Shown here: positions 5,362-6,371 of the stretch, in pieces
Numbering within the stretch: position 1 is the first letter of the stretch
Layout of the letters: each line of letters opens with the position of its first letter
From: Burkholderiaceae bacterium
GTDB taxonomy: Bacteria; Pseudomonadota; Gammaproteobacteria; Burkholderiales; Burkholderiaceae_C
Reading direction: 5' to 3'
NCBI GenBank assembly: GCA_023268425.1
Contig: JALRFN010000233.1
Span: 1 to 6,371 of the forward strand
DNA: 6,371 nucleotides
Made by a program: the position numbers and the translations under genes
Notes under the pieces: model-generated
Told to the model about the DNA's origin: nothing
What the model saw: only the letters and a program-made list of their open reading frames with translations
Databases searched by the model: none

Positions 5362-6291
5362 ATGCCGTCCCCACCGCAATTCAACAGCCTGTTGCCCATT
5401 GCCGCCGTGGAGCGAGAAACAGGCCTAGGCAAAGACACGCTGCGCGTTTGGGAGCGCCGATACGGCTTCCCGACGCCGGAGCGAGACGAGCACGGCAACC
5501 GCGCCTACCCCAACGATCAAGTCCAACGCCTGCGCAACATCAAGCGCTTGCTTGACCAAGGCTTGCGCCCCGGCAAGGTGTTCGCCATGAATGACGCCGA
5601 ACTCAACGCACACATTGGCGCCGCGATCACCAGCCAAGCGGCCCCGCAGCGCATCCCCGCGCACTTGAGCCTGCATTGGTCTTACCTGATCGAGCACCGC
5701 AACACCGAGTTGCGGCAAATCTTGACCCGCGACTTGGCCAAGCTTGGGGTGAACAGCTTTTTGGAACGGGTGGTGATTCCGCTCAACGAGTTGATCGGCA
5801 TGTCCTGGGCCGCTGGCGACATCCAGGTGTTTGAAGAACACCTCTACACCGAGATGGTCACGCGGGTGCTGCGCCAGGGCATCAGCGCCATCCAAGACCA
5901 GCAAACGCCGAGCCGCCCTGTCGTGGTGCTGACCACTTTGCCGGGTGAATCGCACGGCTTGGGGCTGTTGATGGCCGAGGCGACTTTGTCTTTACAGGGC
6001 GCGCAATGCATCGCTTTGGGCACGCAAACCCCATTGCAAGACATCGTGGAGGCAGCCAAAGCCCACCAAGCCGACCTCGTGGCCCTGAGTTTCAGCGCTT
6101 ACCCTGGCGCCAAACAAATCGCTCAAGGCGTCGAGGCCTTACTGAGCAGCTTGCCCGCATCCACCGGCTTGTGGCTAGGGGGCTCCAACCCCAAGCTCAA
6201 CCACATGCGCAGCGAGCGCCTGCGCACCTTCAACGACTTGAACAGCATCCAAGAGGCTTTGGAAGCCTGGCGCTTGACGCCTTTGAACTAG
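5362..6291 (+). CDS. carH: MerR-family regulator with adenosylcobalamin-binding domain (CarH/LitR-type light-responsive repressor)
   Basis: A 309-residue transcription regulator. The N-terminal MerR-type winged helix-turn-helix spans about 10-80 (IAAVERETGLGKDTLRVWER, then RAYPNDQVQRLRNIKRLL). A four-helix cobalamin-cap domain (about 95-182) follows, then a Rossmann-like B12-binding domain (about 185-305; VVVLTTLPGESHGLG, DLVALSFSAYPG, LWLGGSNPK). The CarH signature W-x9-EH is exact: Trp149, Glu159, His160. The E-x-H-x-x-G motif that supplies the lower cobalt ligand is also intact: Glu196, His198, Gly201. In characterised CarH proteins, adenosylcobalamin drives a dark tetramer that represses DNA, and light breaks the complex. 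The same behaviour is likely but unproven here. It is divergent from the lipid operon, which is its probable target, and probably controls itself. The ATG at 5362 has an AAGGA site 9 bases upstream. LitR is an equivalent name in some lineages; class II LitR proteins lacking B12 residues are excluded by the intact motifs. Confidence 0.93.
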   Translation: MPSPPQFNSLLPIAAVERETGLGKDTLRVWERRYGFPTPERDEHGNRAYPNDQVQRLRNIKRLLDQGLRPGKVFAMNDAELNAHIGAAITSQAAPQRIPAHLSLHWSYLIEHRNTELRQILTRDLAKLGVNSFLERVVIPLNELIGMSWAAGDIQVFEEHLYTEMVTRVLRQGISAIQDQQTPSRPVVVLTTLPGESHGLGLLMAEATLSLQGAQCIALGTQTPLQDIVEAAKAHQADLVALSFSAYPGAKQIAQGVEALLSSLPASTGLWLGGSNPKLNHMRSERLRTFNDLNSIQEALEAWRLTPLN

Positions 6292-6307
6292 GGCCTGTTG
6301 AAGGCCC
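6291..6307. terminator. Hairpin after the regulator gene, possible shared terminator
   Basis: GGGCCT-GTTGA-AGGCCC is a perfect 6-bp stem with a 5-base loop that begins on the last base of the regulator stop codon. It lies between genes that appear to converge. No T-run follows on either strand, so it may be a Rho-assisted or pausing structure rather than a true intrinsic terminator. Confidence 0.4.
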
Positions 6308-6312
6308 GCGCC

Positions 6313-6371
6313 TCAGGGTGCCCAAGCGGCCGCCACCAGCTCGCCCGCGCCGACGGCTTGGCGCTGCAGCA
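6313..6371 (-). CDS. Probable C-terminal tail of a convergent gene (cut by window edge)
   Basis: On the minus strand a frame open from the right edge ends at a TGA at 6313-6315. The last 18 residues read LQRQAVGAGELVAAAWAP. Fifteen of the 18 codons end in G or C, like the neighbouring genes. The tail is too short to assign a family, and a chance open frame in GC-rich DNA remains possible. Confidence 0.35.
   Translation of the reverse strand, partial: LQRQAVGAGELVAAAWAP

Overview
The window looks like chromosomal DNA of a high-GC betaproteobacterium, probably Burkholderiales (Comamonadaceae-like). I infer this from the style of the DnaE N-terminus, the strong G/C preference at third codon positions and the gene set. 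I could run no database search. No mobile element, tRNA, rRNA or CRISPR array is visible.

Layout from left to right. Positions 1-553 (minus) hold the first 184 codons of dnaE, the DNA polymerase III alpha subunit; the gene runs off the left edge. A small intrinsic terminator lies at 572-588. Positions 608-5189 (minus, read right to left) form a tight five-gene operon: FAD-dependent amine-oxidase-like protein, DUF1365 protein, CFA-synthase-like SAM methyltransferase, short-chain dehydrogenase (SDR) and NTF2/SnoaL-like protein. The first two junctions are 4-base ATGA overlaps; the next two are gaps of 12 and 3 bases. Positions 5190-5361 are a regulatory region. Positions 5362-6291 (plus) encode a MerR-type regulator with a C-terminal cobalamin-binding domain and an intact adenosylcobalamin signature (CarH/LitR type). 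A hairpin at 6291-6307 and the probable tail of a convergent gene end the window.

How the parts may work together. CarH/LitR proteins are known to bind adenosylcobalamin, repress DNA in the dark and let go when light breaks the Co-C bond. The FAD protein + DUF1365 + CFA-like trio is the conserved core of loci that modify the acyl chains of existing membrane phospholipids (relatives include mycobacterial Rv0447c-Rv0449c and the 10-methyl and furan fatty acid systems). The simplest reading is a light- or B12-responsive switch for membrane-lipid modification, with SDR and NTF2-like enzymes as uncharacterised later steps. In the regulatory region two good sigma70-like promoters point at each other with start sites predicted near 5305. 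A perfect 7-bp inverted repeat (TTTTGTC-TAG-GACAAAA) lies on the -35 box of the lipid-operon promoter and is the best operator candidate.
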